Source: an uncultured Spirochaetales bacterium (GTDB lineage Bacteria > Spirochaetota > Spirochaetia > Sphaerochaetales > Sphaerochaetaceae). Taken from it: 45,216 nucleotides of DNA. The position numbers were made by a program, and so were the translations under genes. A model generated the notes under the pieces. That model made no database searches, had not been told where the DNA came from, and worked only from the letters and a program-made list of their open reading frames with translations. Positions 1 to 7,517 of this stretch are shown here, in pieces; the stretch's first letter is position 1; each line of letters opens with the position of its first letter. The stretch lies in the NCBI GenBank assembly GCA_944390865.1, contig CALXRC010000018.1, forward strand, positions 1 to 45,216. Reading direction: 5' to 3'.

Positions 1-1060
1 AACAAGGTTCTCTTTGAAGCAGAAGAAGAGATGCGCACTGATGTCTCCGAGCTTCTTACGGAAAGAAGGGAGAAACGAAGTGCGAGAAGGAACAGAAAGA
101 CAAGATACAGACAGGCTCGCTTCGACAACAGAAGACGCACAGAAGGCTGGCTTCCGCCTTCTGCAGAGGCAAGGATTTTATCTCACGAGAATATGATAGC
201 CTTCATATCTTCTTTCCTTCCTGTGTCCCATATCGCAATCGAAACCGCCGCATTCGACATCCAGAAGATAAAGAATCCTGATGTCGAAGGCAAAAGCTAT
301 CAGGAAGGGGAACAACTCGGTTTCTGGAACACAAGGGAATATGTATTGTGCAGGGATGGACACAAATGCAGGATATGCGGAGGAAAATCAAAGGACAAAG
401 TCCTTGAGATCCATCATGTTATCCGTCGCTCGGATGGCGGCACGGACCGCCCCGACAACCTCATGACGCTCTGCAGCCACTGCCACGATGGTGTGCATAA
501 GGGTACAGTAAAACCAGACTTCAAGAAAGCTCCGCAGTTCAAGGCGGAAACGCTGATGAGCATCATGCGCTGGGAGCTGTACAGAAGGCTGCAGAAGCTG
601 TATGGGAAAGAGAATGTATCCATGACATATGGGTATATAACAAAGAACACGAGGATTACCCACAAGCTTGAGAAATCGCATTACATTGATGCCAGATGCA
701 TTGCAGGGCATCCTAAAGCCTCCTCTGACGGGAACTGGTATTACATGCGCAAGACCAGAAGCCACAACAGGAAGATCCACAAGGATACGATTCTCAAGGG
801 CGGCGTGAGGAAACAAAACCAGACGGAGAAGCTTATAGGAGGCTTCGGTCTCTTCGACATCGCCAGATATGAGAAAAATATCTGCTATATCCATGGCAGA
901 AGAGCCTCTGGATATTTTGACATCCGTAAGCTTGACGGCGCGAAAGTGCATGCAGGCATCCATTACAGAAATCTAACGCTCGTTGAGCGTGTAAATACAA
1001 GACTTATAGACAGGAGGAAGCCGATTCCTCTCCAGCCTGCAGAGGCTGGAGTATCCTCGG
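1..1060 (+). mobile_element. Right part of an IS200/IS605-like (IscB) element
   Basis: Only the right portion is inside the window. Support is the iscB gene plus two hairpins at its 3' end: ACGCTC/GAGCGT at 976-990, and a 9-bp perfect stem at 1030-1051. The exact right boundary cannot be fixed without an empty site; around 1052-1066 is a guess. No tnpA transposase is visible. Confidence 0.6.
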
Positions 1061-1071
1061 CTAGGATTTGA
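1..1071 (+). CDS. iscB: IscB RNA-guided nuclease, 5' end outside window
   Basis: The frame is open from base 1, so the gene starts upstream. Visible in order are an arginine-rich bridge helix (around residues 20-45 of the visible part), the RuvC-II segment IETAAFD, an HNH domain with two CxxC zinc pairs (CRIC and CSHC) around LEIHH, and the RuvC-III segment HYIDAR. The spacer motif QEGEQLGFWNTREYVL is typical of IscB. The family are nucleases of IS200/IS605-type elements that use an omega RNA guide; RuvC-I, the N-terminal PLMP domain and any omega RNA would lie upstream and are not seen. All visible catalytic residues are kept, so the protein may be active. The last roughly 20 residues read into a perfect hairpin at 1030-1051, typical of an element right end. 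The stop overlaps the next gene's start as TGATG. Confidence 0.93.
   Translation, partial: NKVLFEAEEEMRTDVSELLTERREKRSARRNRKTRYRQARFDNRRRTEGWLPPSAEARILSHENMIAFISSFLPVSHIAIETAAFDIQKIKNPDVEGKSYQEGEQLGFWNTREYVLCRDGHKCRICGGKSKDKVLEIHHVIRRSDGGTDRPDNLMTLCSHCHDGVHKGTVKPDFKKAPQFKAETLMSIMRWELYRRLQKLYGKENVSMTYGYITKNTRITHKLEKSHYIDARCIAGHPKASSDGNWYYMRKTRSHNRKIHKDTILKGGVRKQNQTEKLIGGFGLFDIARYEKNICYIHGRRASGYFDIRKLDGAKVHAGIHYRNLTLVERVNTRLIDRRKPIPLQPAEAGVSSARI
1030..1051 (+). repeat. Perfect hairpin, candidate right-end recognition structure
   Basis: CTCCAGCCT (1030-1038) and AGGCTGGAG (1043-1051) pair over 9 bp around the loop GCAG. IS200/IS605 elements carry subterminal imperfect hairpins that bind the transposase. 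No T-run follows, so it is not a standard terminator. Confidence 0.55.
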
Positions 1072-2039
1072 TGAAGAAGACTAGGCCGTGGCTGTATGCC
1101 GTTCTCAGCATTCTCATCATTCTTGTCTTTTTCGTCAGTCTCGCAGCAGGGAGCACTGTGCTGGATCCGGGCATGATCTTTTTGACCGGCTCGCCTGACA
1201 GCCTGATTCTCTTCTCAATCCGCCTGCCGCGTACTGCAGCAGCAGCGCTCGCTGGCCTGGCGCTTGCATTGTCAGGACTGCTTGTGCAGAGTGCGACAGG
1301 CAACCCGCTGGCAAGCAGCAATATCATAGGCATCAATTCAGGGGCGGGGTTTGCCGTGATGCTGATCCTCTCTCTTGCTCCATCGATGTTCGGCATCCTC
1401 CCGCTTGCCGCTTTCAGCGGTGCCCTGGCTTCAGCGCTGCTTGTTTTCCTGATCTCAGGCTGCGTGAGCAGCCTTTCTTCTGCAAGTTCCCTCATTCTCT
1501 CAGGAGTGGCAGTGAATGCATTTTTCAATGCGCTTATCAGCATAGTGACAAATCTTGATCCGGATGCCGTGTCCGGCTACAGCGCCTTCTCAGCCGGAGG
1601 CTTTGCCCTTGTCAGCTGGTCCGATCTTGTCATTCCGTCCATCCTGATCCTGCTTGCCTCAGCTTCATCATTTCTGATGACAGGGGCTATGGATGCTCTC
1701 CTGCTTGGTGATGAGATTGCCTCATCGCTGGGCTACAGGCCCAGAAAAGTGAGGATCATGCTGATGGCACTTTCCTGCCTGCTCGCAGCTTCTGCAGTCA
1801 GTTTCTGCGGTCTTCTTGGCTTTGTCGGACTTGTGACTCCTCATATTGCCAGGTTCCTGACAGGCGGAAAGTCAGTAAGCCTCATCTCTGTCTGCGCTCT
1901 TGCCGGGCCTGTGCTGGTCATGCTGGCAGATCTGCTGGGACGCACCCTCTTTGCTCCTTCTGAACTTCCTGCAGGGATTTTCATGGCCCTTCTGGGAGTT
2001 CCGTTCTTCATCATTCTTCTTTTAAGGAGGCGCAGATGA
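1071..2039 (+). CDS. FecCD-type ABC transporter permease (iron-chelate/cobalamin class)
   Basis: This 322-residue, strongly hydrophobic protein has about ten predicted membrane segments and FecCD/BtuC hallmarks: RLPR near residue 45, a GNPLASSNIIGINSGA segment, GFVGLVTPHIARFL in the cytoplasmic coupling region, and a C-terminal LPAGIFMALLGVPFFI. It forms the channel of a type II importer for ferric siderophores, haem or corrinoids; the substrate cannot be told. The ATPase follows with a 4-base overlap. No periplasmic binding-protein gene is visible; it may lie beyond the iscB element. ATG 1071 is preferred (AGGA at 1063-1066); TTG 1068 is possible. The upstream flank is element DNA, so the native promoter may have been displaced. 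Confidence 0.93.
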   Translation: MKKTRPWLYAVLSILIILVFFVSLAAGSTVLDPGMIFLTGSPDSLILFSIRLPRTAAAALAGLALALSGLLVQSATGNPLASSNIIGINSGAGFAVMLILSLAPSMFGILPLAAFSGALASALLVFLISGCVSSLSSASSLILSGVAVNAFFNALISIVTNLDPDAVSGYSAFSAGGFALVSWSDLVIPSILILLASASSFLMTGAMDALLLGDEIASSLGYRPRKVRIMLMALSCLLAASAVSFCGLLGFVGLVTPHIARFLTGGKSVSLISVCALAGPVLVMLADLLGRTLFAPSELPAGIFMALLGVPFFIILLLRRRR

Positions 2040-2746
2040 TCTGCATTGACAGACTGTCCGTTCGCTGCGGGAAAGCCTTTCTGCTGGAAGATCTCAGCCT
2101 GGCTCTTGAAGACGGGAAGGCCTATGCTCTTATCGGCAGAAACGGAAGCGGGAAGACCACGTTTATGCGCACTCTCTGCTCCTGCTATCCATACACAGGT
2201 TCAGTGAGCTTTGACGGCAGGCAGCTGAGAGATATGACCAGAAAGGAAAGAGAAAGGGCTCATGCGCTCCTGCCGCAGAGCCTGCCTGCGCCTGATCTGA
2301 GTGTAAGAAGCCTCATGTCTTTTGTGAAATCAGGCCTGTCCTTCATTCCGCCATGTCTGGCTGACAGGAAGATCAGCAGCCTGTCCGGAGGTGAAAGGCA
2401 GCTTGTGTTTCTGGCCTTTCTTTCGGCTCATGATGTGAGTCTGTACTGTCTTGATGAGGCGCAGTCAAGCCTTGACTTCATCCGGCAGGACCTTGTCGAA
2501 GAGCAGGTCAGGGCTCTGAGAGAACGGGGCAGGACAGTGATCTTCTCTTCACATGACATCTCAAGAGCTGTCTCTCTTGCTGACGGCATCATACTGCTGT
2601 CCTCAGGCAGGCTTGCCTTCTTCGGCACATGCGGGGACTTCATGCGCTCAGATGTCTCTCAGACAGTTCTTGGTCTGAAAGCAGAAGAGCTTACGGACCG
2701 CAGCGGAAACAGGCACCTTCTGTTTATGCCTGCACGGCGTGACTGA
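2036..2746 (+). CDS. ABC transporter ATPase for the FecCD permease
   Basis: A 236-residue nucleotide-binding subunit. Walker A is GRNGSGKTT (near residue 35), the signature is LSGGERQ (near 117), Walker B is LYCLDEA with the catalytic Glu, and the H-loop is SSHD. It resembles FecE/BtuD/FhuC proteins and should power the permease encoded just upstream, whose stop it overlaps (ATGA). It ends 16 bp before the convergent chelatase gene with no clear terminator between them, so transcripts from the two strands probably overlap at their 3' ends. Confidence 0.93.
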   Translation: MICIDRLSVRCGKAFLLEDLSLALEDGKAYALIGRNGSGKTTFMRTLCSCYPYTGSVSFDGRQLRDMTRKERERAHALLPQSLPAPDLSVRSLMSFVKSGLSFIPPCLADRKISSLSGGERQLVFLAFLSAHDVSLYCLDEAQSSLDFIRQDLVEEQVRALRERGRTVIFSSHDISRAVSLADGIILLSSGRLAFFGTCGDFMRSDVSQTVLGLKAEELTDRSGNRHLLFMPARRD

Positions 2747-2762
2747 AGCCCTGCAGGTTTCA

Positions 2763-3389
2763 TCAGCTCCCGGCTGCTTTGAGAAAGTGCTCATAATAGA
2801 GCTGTGCCGTCTCGCTCTCAAACATCGAGAGAAAGGACTGAGAGTGCAGGTGTGCCGCGATTCCTCTTTCTTCAAGCTGCGGGATAATGCCTTTCCTGAT
2901 GTCAGCATCAAGATGCCTGAGCGCAGTCAGCAGCAGCGGAATGACTGTGACTTCTTTTGCATCAATGTCTGACAAGTCTGCTTTCAGCGTCCTCAGCATG
3001 ATGTCTTTTCTGAGAAGACTGTCAAGGACGACCAGCTGGGCATTGTCCTCCTCTCTCTCGCTTCCATGTGCGGCGAGGAGCCAGCTCCTTCCGCTTTTCT
3101 CAATGCACTTACTGCTGACAGCCGAGGCCAGAAAGAGGCAGTCCTGCCTGCTGGAAAGCAGCGGGGCAGAGACCGGCCTGCCTGCCGCCTCAAGACGCTT
3201 CCAAAGCTGTCCTTTCTGTATGAGCAGCGGAAGAATTATGTCGCAGGAAGCAAGTCTTTCAGCAGGCATTGTGCGCAGATTGAAGACCTCAGCCTGTCCT
3301 CCGATGAGGCCTGTGAGTCTTTCAATGAGCCCCTGCAGCTCTGCTGACGCCTGTGCAGATGAATAGTATATGATGGCTGTGCTCTTCAT
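2763..3389 (-). CDS. CbiX/CbiK-like chelatase-family protein
   Basis: A 208-residue protein. The best-recognised part is residues 103-175: LLAAHGSERE, then VTVIPLLLTALRHLDADI, matching the second half of class II chelatases (CbiX, SirB, CbiK), where the His residues bind metal and substrate. These enzymes insert cobalt, nickel or iron into sirohydrochlorin-type tetrapyrroles. The N-terminal half is divergent, so the exact substrate is not assigned. Its position facing a metal-chelate importer fits tetrapyrrole or metal metabolism, though the two are on opposite strands. No other cobalamin or haem biosynthesis gene is in the window. Confidence 0.6.
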   Translation of the reverse strand: MKSTAIIYYSSAQASAELQGLIERLTGLIGGQAEVFNLRTMPAERLASCDIILPLLIQKGQLWKRLEAAGRPVSAPLLSSRQDCLFLASAVSSKCIEKSGRSWLLAAHGSEREEDNAQLVVLDSLLRKDIMLRTLKADLSDIDAKEVTVIPLLLTALRHLDADIRKGIIPQLEERGIAAHLHSQSFLSMFESETAQLYYEHFLKAAGS

Positions 3390-3398
3390 TCAGCATAT

Positions 3399-3418
3399 TT
3401 TATCTTCCGGCAGATAAA
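3399..3418. promoter_or_regulatory. Perfect 7-bp inverted repeat between divergent genes
   Basis: TTTATCT (3399-3405) and AGATAAA (3412-3418) flank TCCGGC. It lies just upstream of the chelatase start on the minus strand and could be an operator. There is no direct evidence for the binding protein. Confidence 0.3.
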
Positions 3419-3570
3419 AAGGAAACAGCTGAGAGAGAATGGCTGCAACTGGCTGCTTTCATGATGTTTCACTGATTTCTTTCCTCTCTGTGCTATTATT
3501 TTTTACTGAAGGCAGGAAGTTCGGAAAGCTTTCTGCACTCTGGCAGCTGATGACAGGAGGTGAAAAACAG

Positions 3571-4233
3571 ATGAATGAGAAAGAGGCAATTTTGCACAGA
3601 CATTCCGTGAGAGCATACAGCGGCAGGAAAATCGAAGAAGAGAAGCTGAATGATCTGAGGGCTTTCACCGCCTGCATCAACAGGGAAGGAAATCTCAGCT
3701 TCCAGCTGGTCCTTGATGAGGAGAAGGCCTTTTCTTCCTTAACTGCGCACTATGGCAGGTTTCGCGGCGTCAGAAACTACATTGCCTTAGTCGCTGGAAA
3801 GGACAGGGATGAGGATGTCGGGTATTACGGAGAAAAGCTCGTGCTCCATTTGACTGAGCTTGGGCTTTCTTCCTGCTGGGTTGCCCTGACATTTAAGAAG
3901 ATAAAGGACGCATACAGGGTGAACAGCGGCGAGAAGCTGTATCTAGTTGTCGCTTTCGGCTATTCAGACAATACCGGATCTGCTCATAAGAGCAGGGCGA
4001 GGGAGGAAGTGATGAGCGCCCAGAATCCTCCTGCCTGGTTCCTGGATGGCATTGATGCTGCGCTTCTGGCTCCTACCGCAATGAATCAGCAGAAATTCAG
4101 ATTCTCGCTGACAGACAGCAATAAGGTTAAGGCTGAATGCTCTTTTGCCCCTTACAGCAGGATCGATCTCGGCATCGCAAAATACCATTTTGAAGTGGGG
4201 GCGGGAAAGGAAAACTTCACCTTCGCTGAGTGA
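3571..4233 (+). CDS. TM1586-type nitroreductase-like protein
   Basis: A 220-residue protein beginning NEKEAILHRHSVRAYSG, the N-terminal signature of nitroreductases (RxSxRxY/F), followed by RNYIALVAGKD, YYGEKLVLHLTELGLSSCW and a C-terminal LLAPTAMNQQKF, the usual second flavin-contacting segment. This matches the putative TM nitroreductase family: FMN-dependent redox proteins with two half-domains in one chain. The substrate is unknown. The start is set by AGGAGG at 3555-3560, ten bases before ATG 3571; the frame stays open upstream to 3439 but that part does not look like protein. It appears to be a single-gene unit. Confidence 0.8.
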   Translation: MNEKEAILHRHSVRAYSGRKIEEEKLNDLRAFTACINREGNLSFQLVLDEEKAFSSLTAHYGRFRGVRNYIALVAGKDRDEDVGYYGEKLVLHLTELGLSSCWVALTFKKIKDAYRVNSGEKLYLVVAFGYSDNTGSAHKSRAREEVMSAQNPPAWFLDGIDAALLAPTAMNQQKFRFSLTDSNKVKAECSFAPYSRIDLGIAKYHFEVGAGKENFTFAE

Positions 4234-4469
4234 AGTGTTTTCTGCGGACCAGGTCTTTACTGGTTTTTTCGCACTGAAGGCGGCAGGCACCCAGGGACAG
4301 CGCTTCATCACGTCATCCTCAAAGGTCTTCAGCTGAGCCATGTCTTCAGTGATCTTCATAATGTTGATATGCTCCACAAGACGGTCAATGACCTGCTCGA
4401 ACAAGCCCCTTGCTGCCTGTACCTGGCGAAGTAGGTGGCGGAATGAGGTCCTTATTGCATGTATAAGCC

Positions 4470-4498
4470 TTGATGATAGCTAAAAAAATAGCTACACT
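4470..4498 (+). promoter_or_regulatory. Promoter with embedded operator repeats for phd-doc
   Basis: TTGATG (4470-4475), a 17-bp spacer, then TACACT (4493-4498). The spacer holds two copies of the self-complementary hexamer TAGCTA (4477-4482 and 4489-4494) separated by six A; the second copy runs into the -10. Phd-type antitoxins repress their own promoters through such sites. Confidence 0.55.
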
Positions 4499-4515
4499 TT
4501 CCTGAGGAGGAATAT

Positions 4516-4758
4516 ATGAATCTGAAGACAGAAGAGATCATCTCGATTTCGAAAGCGAATCAGAACTTCTCCAACGCTGCAAGAATTGCAGGCAGGAATG
4601 GTCGTGCGATTATATTCCGGAACAACAAGCCGAAGTACATGCTTGTAGACCTTGACAGAGCGCCGGTCTTGGAGCTCACCGATGATGAGAAGATAGACAT
4701 CGTCGCTGCAAGAATCCTGAAGCAATACAAGGCTGCATTCCAGGAACTTGCGAAATGA
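4516..4758 (+). CDS. phd: Phd/YefM-type antitoxin
   Basis: An 80-residue protein with an N-terminal DNA-binding fold (ISISKANQNFSNAARIA, then GRAIIFRNNKPKYMLVDLD) typical of Phd/YefM antitoxins. The C-terminal helical tail would wrap around the toxin. Phd both neutralises Doc and represses the operon. GAGGAGG at 4504-4510 gives a strong ribosome binding site 5 bases before ATG 4516. It overlaps the toxin start by 4 bases (ATGA), the usual coupled arrangement. Confidence 0.88.
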   Translation: MNLKTEEIISISKANQNFSNAARIAGRNGRAIIFRNNKPKYMLVDLDRAPVLELTDDEKIDIVAARILKQYKAAFQELAK

Positions 4759-5141
4759 TCAAGTTCTCTAAGGACAAGGTAAAGCTGCTATACAAGCTGA
4801 TGGTTGAGGAAACCGGTGGATCTTTCGGCATAAGGACTGAGGAACTGCTTGATTCGGCGTTGGAAGGCATCTTCCAGACATTCGATGGAAAGGAACTGTA
4901 TCCGACTAAAGAGGAGAAAGGAGCACGGCTTGGGTATTCCCTGATTTCCAGCCATGCGTTCATAGACGGCAACAAGCGCATCGGGATGTATGTGATGCTG
5001 ACGTTTCTTGAAGTCAATGGGATACATATTGATTGCACCGATGAGGAGATTATCGAAACCGGGCTTGCAGTAGCTTCAGGACAAAAGGGTTACGATGACC
5101 TGCTTGTATGGGTGAAAGAGCACAAGGTGGAAAACGTATAA
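4755..5141 (+). CDS. doc: Doc-type Fic-fold toxin
   Basis: A 128-residue protein with the Doc/Fic catalytic motif HAFIDGNKR (near residue 72), matching HxFx(D/N)(A/G)NK. Doc proteins phosphorylate EF-Tu and halt translation; the altered Fic motif (Lys after Asn) separates them from AMP-transferring Fic enzymes. Length is normal for Doc (about 126 residues) and all motif residues are present, so it looks active. The preceding gene encodes its antitoxin. The pair sits next to decayed DNA, fitting an accessory segment. Confidence 0.92.
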   Translation: MIKFSKDKVKLLYKLMVEETGGSFGIRTEELLDSALEGIFQTFDGKELYPTKEEKGARLGYSLISSHAFIDGNKRIGMYVMLTFLEVNGIHIDCTDEEIIETGLAVASGQKGYDDLLVWVKEHKVENV

Positions 5142-5510
5142 GCCGTCCAATGGAAAATGACAAAAAGTTACTTCCTGATTTTGTTTCCGCTAGTACCATC
5201 CCGGATCCGATCAATATCTTTCAGTCAATGTTAAATATTGCAGCACCTTAGTCTCTGCATAGATGAAATTAAAAACAGCCCGCAAGCCCTTTTGAAAAAC
5301 ACCATGTACAAAGAACTGGCTGACAATGCCAATAAGGCTATAAAGGTGATTATGGCAGCAGATGCACAAAGCCGTGGCAGCAAAGAAACATTCCCAGGCA
5401 GAAGATGTGCATTCTGGCCGGAGTCGGCGACGTGGGACATTCCTTCGCCCGCGCTTACAGCTGCGGCTCTCCCAGCCAGAACACCACCTTGAAGCTTTTC
5501 TCCAAACTGA
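5142..5510. other. Non-coding, apparently decayed stretch
   Basis: No convincing gene. A 33-codon frame at 5150-5251 and an 84-codon frame at 5238-5492 exist, but neither resembles a protein I know. A large minus-strand frame (5211-5693) is antisense to the AraC remnant and has the Cys/Arg-rich composition of a shadow. It is probably the residue of a deleted or scrambled gene. Confidence 0.5.
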
Positions 5511-5834
5511 GACAAGGCAACAGCGTCCTTTGAGAGGTTTTTTGAATCGAACAGCTGTTTCCATCATGTCTGCCAGGACTGCAGAGACCACAATGCGGAT
5601 GCCTGCCTGTCCAGACAGGCCCTCAGTGATCTGTTTGTCAATATTACGGGAATGAATGTCCATCAGTGGGTGACGCGCAGGAGGCTCATGCATGCCAGAA
5701 TTCTCATGGCGGGGGGAGATCTTCCCTCAAAAGTCTGGCAGGACTGCGGCTTTCATGATTATTCCGGTTTCTACCGTGCCTTCACAAAGCTTTACGGCCT
5801 GAGCCCTAAGGAATACTTGAAAATCGGGATTTAG
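5511..5834 (+). pseudogene. AraC-family regulator remnant, DNA-binding domain only
   Basis: From about 5595 the frame reads through both helix-turn-helix units of an AraC domain: LSRQALSDLFVNITGMNV (first unit) and LPSKVWQDCGFHDYSGFYRAFT (second), then the conserved tail KLYGLSPKEYLK. AraC regulators are normally 250-300 residues with an N-terminal effector domain; here a TGA at 5508-5510 closes the frame and nothing recognisable lies upstream. An ATG at 5652 could make only the last 60 residues. I call it a truncated pseudogene; a stand-alone DNA-binding protein is less likely. Confidence 0.7.
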
Positions 5835-5893
5835 AGTGCGGCAGAGGATGCTGGCCGTTTGATTTGGCTGCGAACTGTATTACAATTCCAGGC

Positions 5894-6865
5894 ATGAGAC
5901 GAACTGCTGTTTTCCTTTCTGTTTTTCTTGTGCTTGCCGCATCGCTCCTTTCTGCCCGGAGCCTTGATTATTCTGATCCTTCCAGCTGGGCTTATCTGGC
6001 TGAGGGGGAGGACAGAAGCGCAGATGTCTTCCTGATCTGTCCGACTGTTGACTGGGGCGGAAAGGGGAATACGAACATGAGCATGGACGACGAAGCTGCA
6101 AAGGCGGATTTTGCCGGCGCGCTGAATATGGAGAGGGGGATATACGAAGAGTGCGCCACTCTCTATTCTCCGTTCTACCGGCAGATGACTTTCTCTTTCT
6201 ATGAAGGGCCCAGAGAAGCCATGCATCCTTATATCGATTACGCATATGAGGATGTGAAGGCCGCATTCTCATATTATCTGGAGCATTTCAATGACGGCAG
6301 GCCGCTGATTCTTGCCGGCTTTTCACAGGGCGCGCAGCATGCGCTGCATCTGCTGCAGGATTTCTTTTCAGATCCGGAACTCCAGGATCTCCTGGTTGCG
6401 GCCTACCTGATCGGTTGGCCTGTGACGGAGGAGGACCTTGCCGGCAATGAGCATCTGTGCCTTGCCAGCGGCGAGTCAGACACCGGCGTCATCATAACAT
6501 TCAGTACTGAGGCAGAGGCTGTCAGCCAGTCCATTATCGTGCCTGAGGGAATGAAGACGTATTCAATCAACCCGCTGAACTGGAAGACTGATTCTTCATA
6601 CGCTCCCGCCAGCAGCAACCTCGGAGCCTGCTTCACTGACTATGACGGGCGCATCACCGCCGAGATTCCCTGCTTTTGCGGGGCCTACATTGATGATGAG
6701 AGAGGAGTCCTGAAAGTCGTTGGAGTCAATCCTTCCTCATGGTCGCTGTCCCTCTTTCCGGACGGTGTGTATCATATTTATGACTACCAGTTCTTCTACA
6801 GGAATCTCCAGCAGAATGTGAAGACGCGCCTGGACAGCTTTCTTGCTGAGCGCGGAAAAGACTGA
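5894..6865 (+). CDS. DUF3089 alpha/beta-hydrolase, secreted
   Basis: A 323-residue protein starting RRTAVFLSVFLVLAASLLSA, a clear signal peptide if ATG 5894 is used; the frame is open to 5864 but the longer start would bury the signal. Family marks are DVFLICPTVDWGG near the mature N-terminus and the nucleophile elbow GFSQGAQ, whose Ser is the likely catalytic residue. DUF3089 proteins are lipase-like hydrolases of unknown substrate, predicted to act in the envelope. It stands alone between the AraC remnant and the exporter operon, with no strong ribosome binding site. Confidence 0.82.
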   Translation: MRRTAVFLSVFLVLAASLLSARSLDYSDPSSWAYLAEGEDRSADVFLICPTVDWGGKGNTNMSMDDEAAKADFAGALNMERGIYEECATLYSPFYRQMTFSFYEGPREAMHPYIDYAYEDVKAAFSYYLEHFNDGRPLILAGFSQGAQHALHLLQDFFSDPELQDLLVAAYLIGWPVTEEDLAGNEHLCLASGESDTGVIITFSTEAEAVSQSIIVPEGMKTYSINPLNWKTDSSYAPASSNLGACFTDYDGRITAEIPCFCGAYIDDERGVLKVVGVNPSSWSLSLFPDGVYHIYDYQFFYRNLQQNVKTRLDSFLAERGKD

Positions 6866-6892
6866 AACTATGTGTATTTTTGGTTTTTTCCA

Positions 6893-6922
6893 TTCACTAT
6901 GACAGCTCCAATGCTGTAGAAT
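6893..6922 (+). promoter_or_regulatory. Candidate promoter of the exporter/partner-switch operon
   Basis: TTCACT (6893-6898), an 18-base spacer and TAGAAT (6917-6922) with an upstream TG. An inverted repeat ACAGC/GCTGT (6902-6906, 6913-6917) overlaps the spacer and -10 and could be an operator. A modest match only. Confidence 0.35.
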
Positions 6923-6925
6923 AAA

Positions 6926-7024
6926 CCCGAATGACCGGGCTGAGCTTGTCCCCTAGCCATTGATATGGCTGCTTTTGCCGGTCATCGCCGGCTGAATCAT
7001 GATTCCCTTATGATTCTTCCGGTG
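6926..7024 (+). ncRNA. Structured 5' leader of the exporter operon
   Basis: Several arms pair. ATGACCGG (6931-6938) pairs with CCGGTCAT (6978-6985), enclosing the hairpin AGCCAT/ATGGCT (6955-6960, 6965-6970). A second hairpin has GAATCAT (6994-7000) with ATGATTC (7010-7016), clamped by CCGG (6988-6991) with CCGG (7019-7022). CCCG/CGGG (6926-6929, 6936-6939) would compete with the first long stem. It matches no riboswitch class I recognise. Confidence 0.45.
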
Positions 7025-7047
7025 TTTTCCTGACTGATGGGGTGAGT

Positions 7048-7509
7048 ATGACAAGTAAATCAGAAAAGAACCTTAAGGCAGTTTCTTCTCCCGAGCATCT
7101 TGATGAGTTCATTCATGTGTCCAATCCTGCAATCTGGTCTGTGCTGGCTGCCATCGCAGTCTTCCTCTTCGGATTCCTTTTCTGGGCACTGGGCACCGAT
7201 CTGGAGATGTTTGTCGATTTCACGGCTCTGCAGACGGAGGACAGCCTTGTGTTCTATCTGCGCGACAGCGAGGCCGGAGGAGTGCAGGAAGGAATGCAGA
7301 TATCGGTTGACGGACAGCTGTATCCGATCACCTCTGTTTCTCCAAGTCCGATCTCTAGGGACTTCATCCAGGACCGCTATCTTGCAAGCCAGTACAATGA
7401 CCTTGACCTTGTCTATGAGATCTTTTGCGAGACCGACCTGCCTGAAGGATATTACAGCGGGAGCATAGAGATCGGTTCTGTCAGTCCCATCACATTCCTT
7501 TTCAATTAG
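7048..7509 (+). CDS. Short membrane protein, first gene of the exporter operon
   Basis: A 153-residue protein with a soluble N-terminus (HLDEFIHVSNPAIW), one membrane segment (about residues 30-52) and an extracytoplasmic C-terminal domain of about 100 residues. This layout and its place directly before two NHLM-type ABC transporters match the short membrane-fusion (HlyD-like) subunit of such systems, but it lacks the long coiled coil of true HlyD proteins, so I keep the name general. ATG 7048 is preferred over GTG 7042, with GGGG at 7039-7042 as ribosome binding site. The stop lies 8 bp before the first ABC gene. Confidence 0.65.
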   Translation: MTSKSEKNLKAVSSPEHLDEFIHVSNPAIWSVLAAIAVFLFGFLFWALGTDLEMFVDFTALQTEDSLVFYLRDSEAGGVQEGMQISVDGQLYPITSVSPSPISRDFIQDRYLASQYNDLDLVYEIFCETDLPEGYYSGSIEIGSVSPITFLFN

Positions 7510-7517
7510 GGGGCCGC

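Noticed and set aside
4234..4458. Minus-strand frame reading RTSFRHLLRQVQAARGLFEQ onward
   Set aside because: It looks protein-like for about 70 residues and could be a gene fragment, but I recognise no family, and it continues only into antisense of the nitroreductase gene. Not called.
5211..5693. 160-codon minus-strand frame across the decayed region
   Set aside because: Overlaps the AraC remnant in antisense, rich in Cys/Arg, with no recognised family or ribosome binding site.
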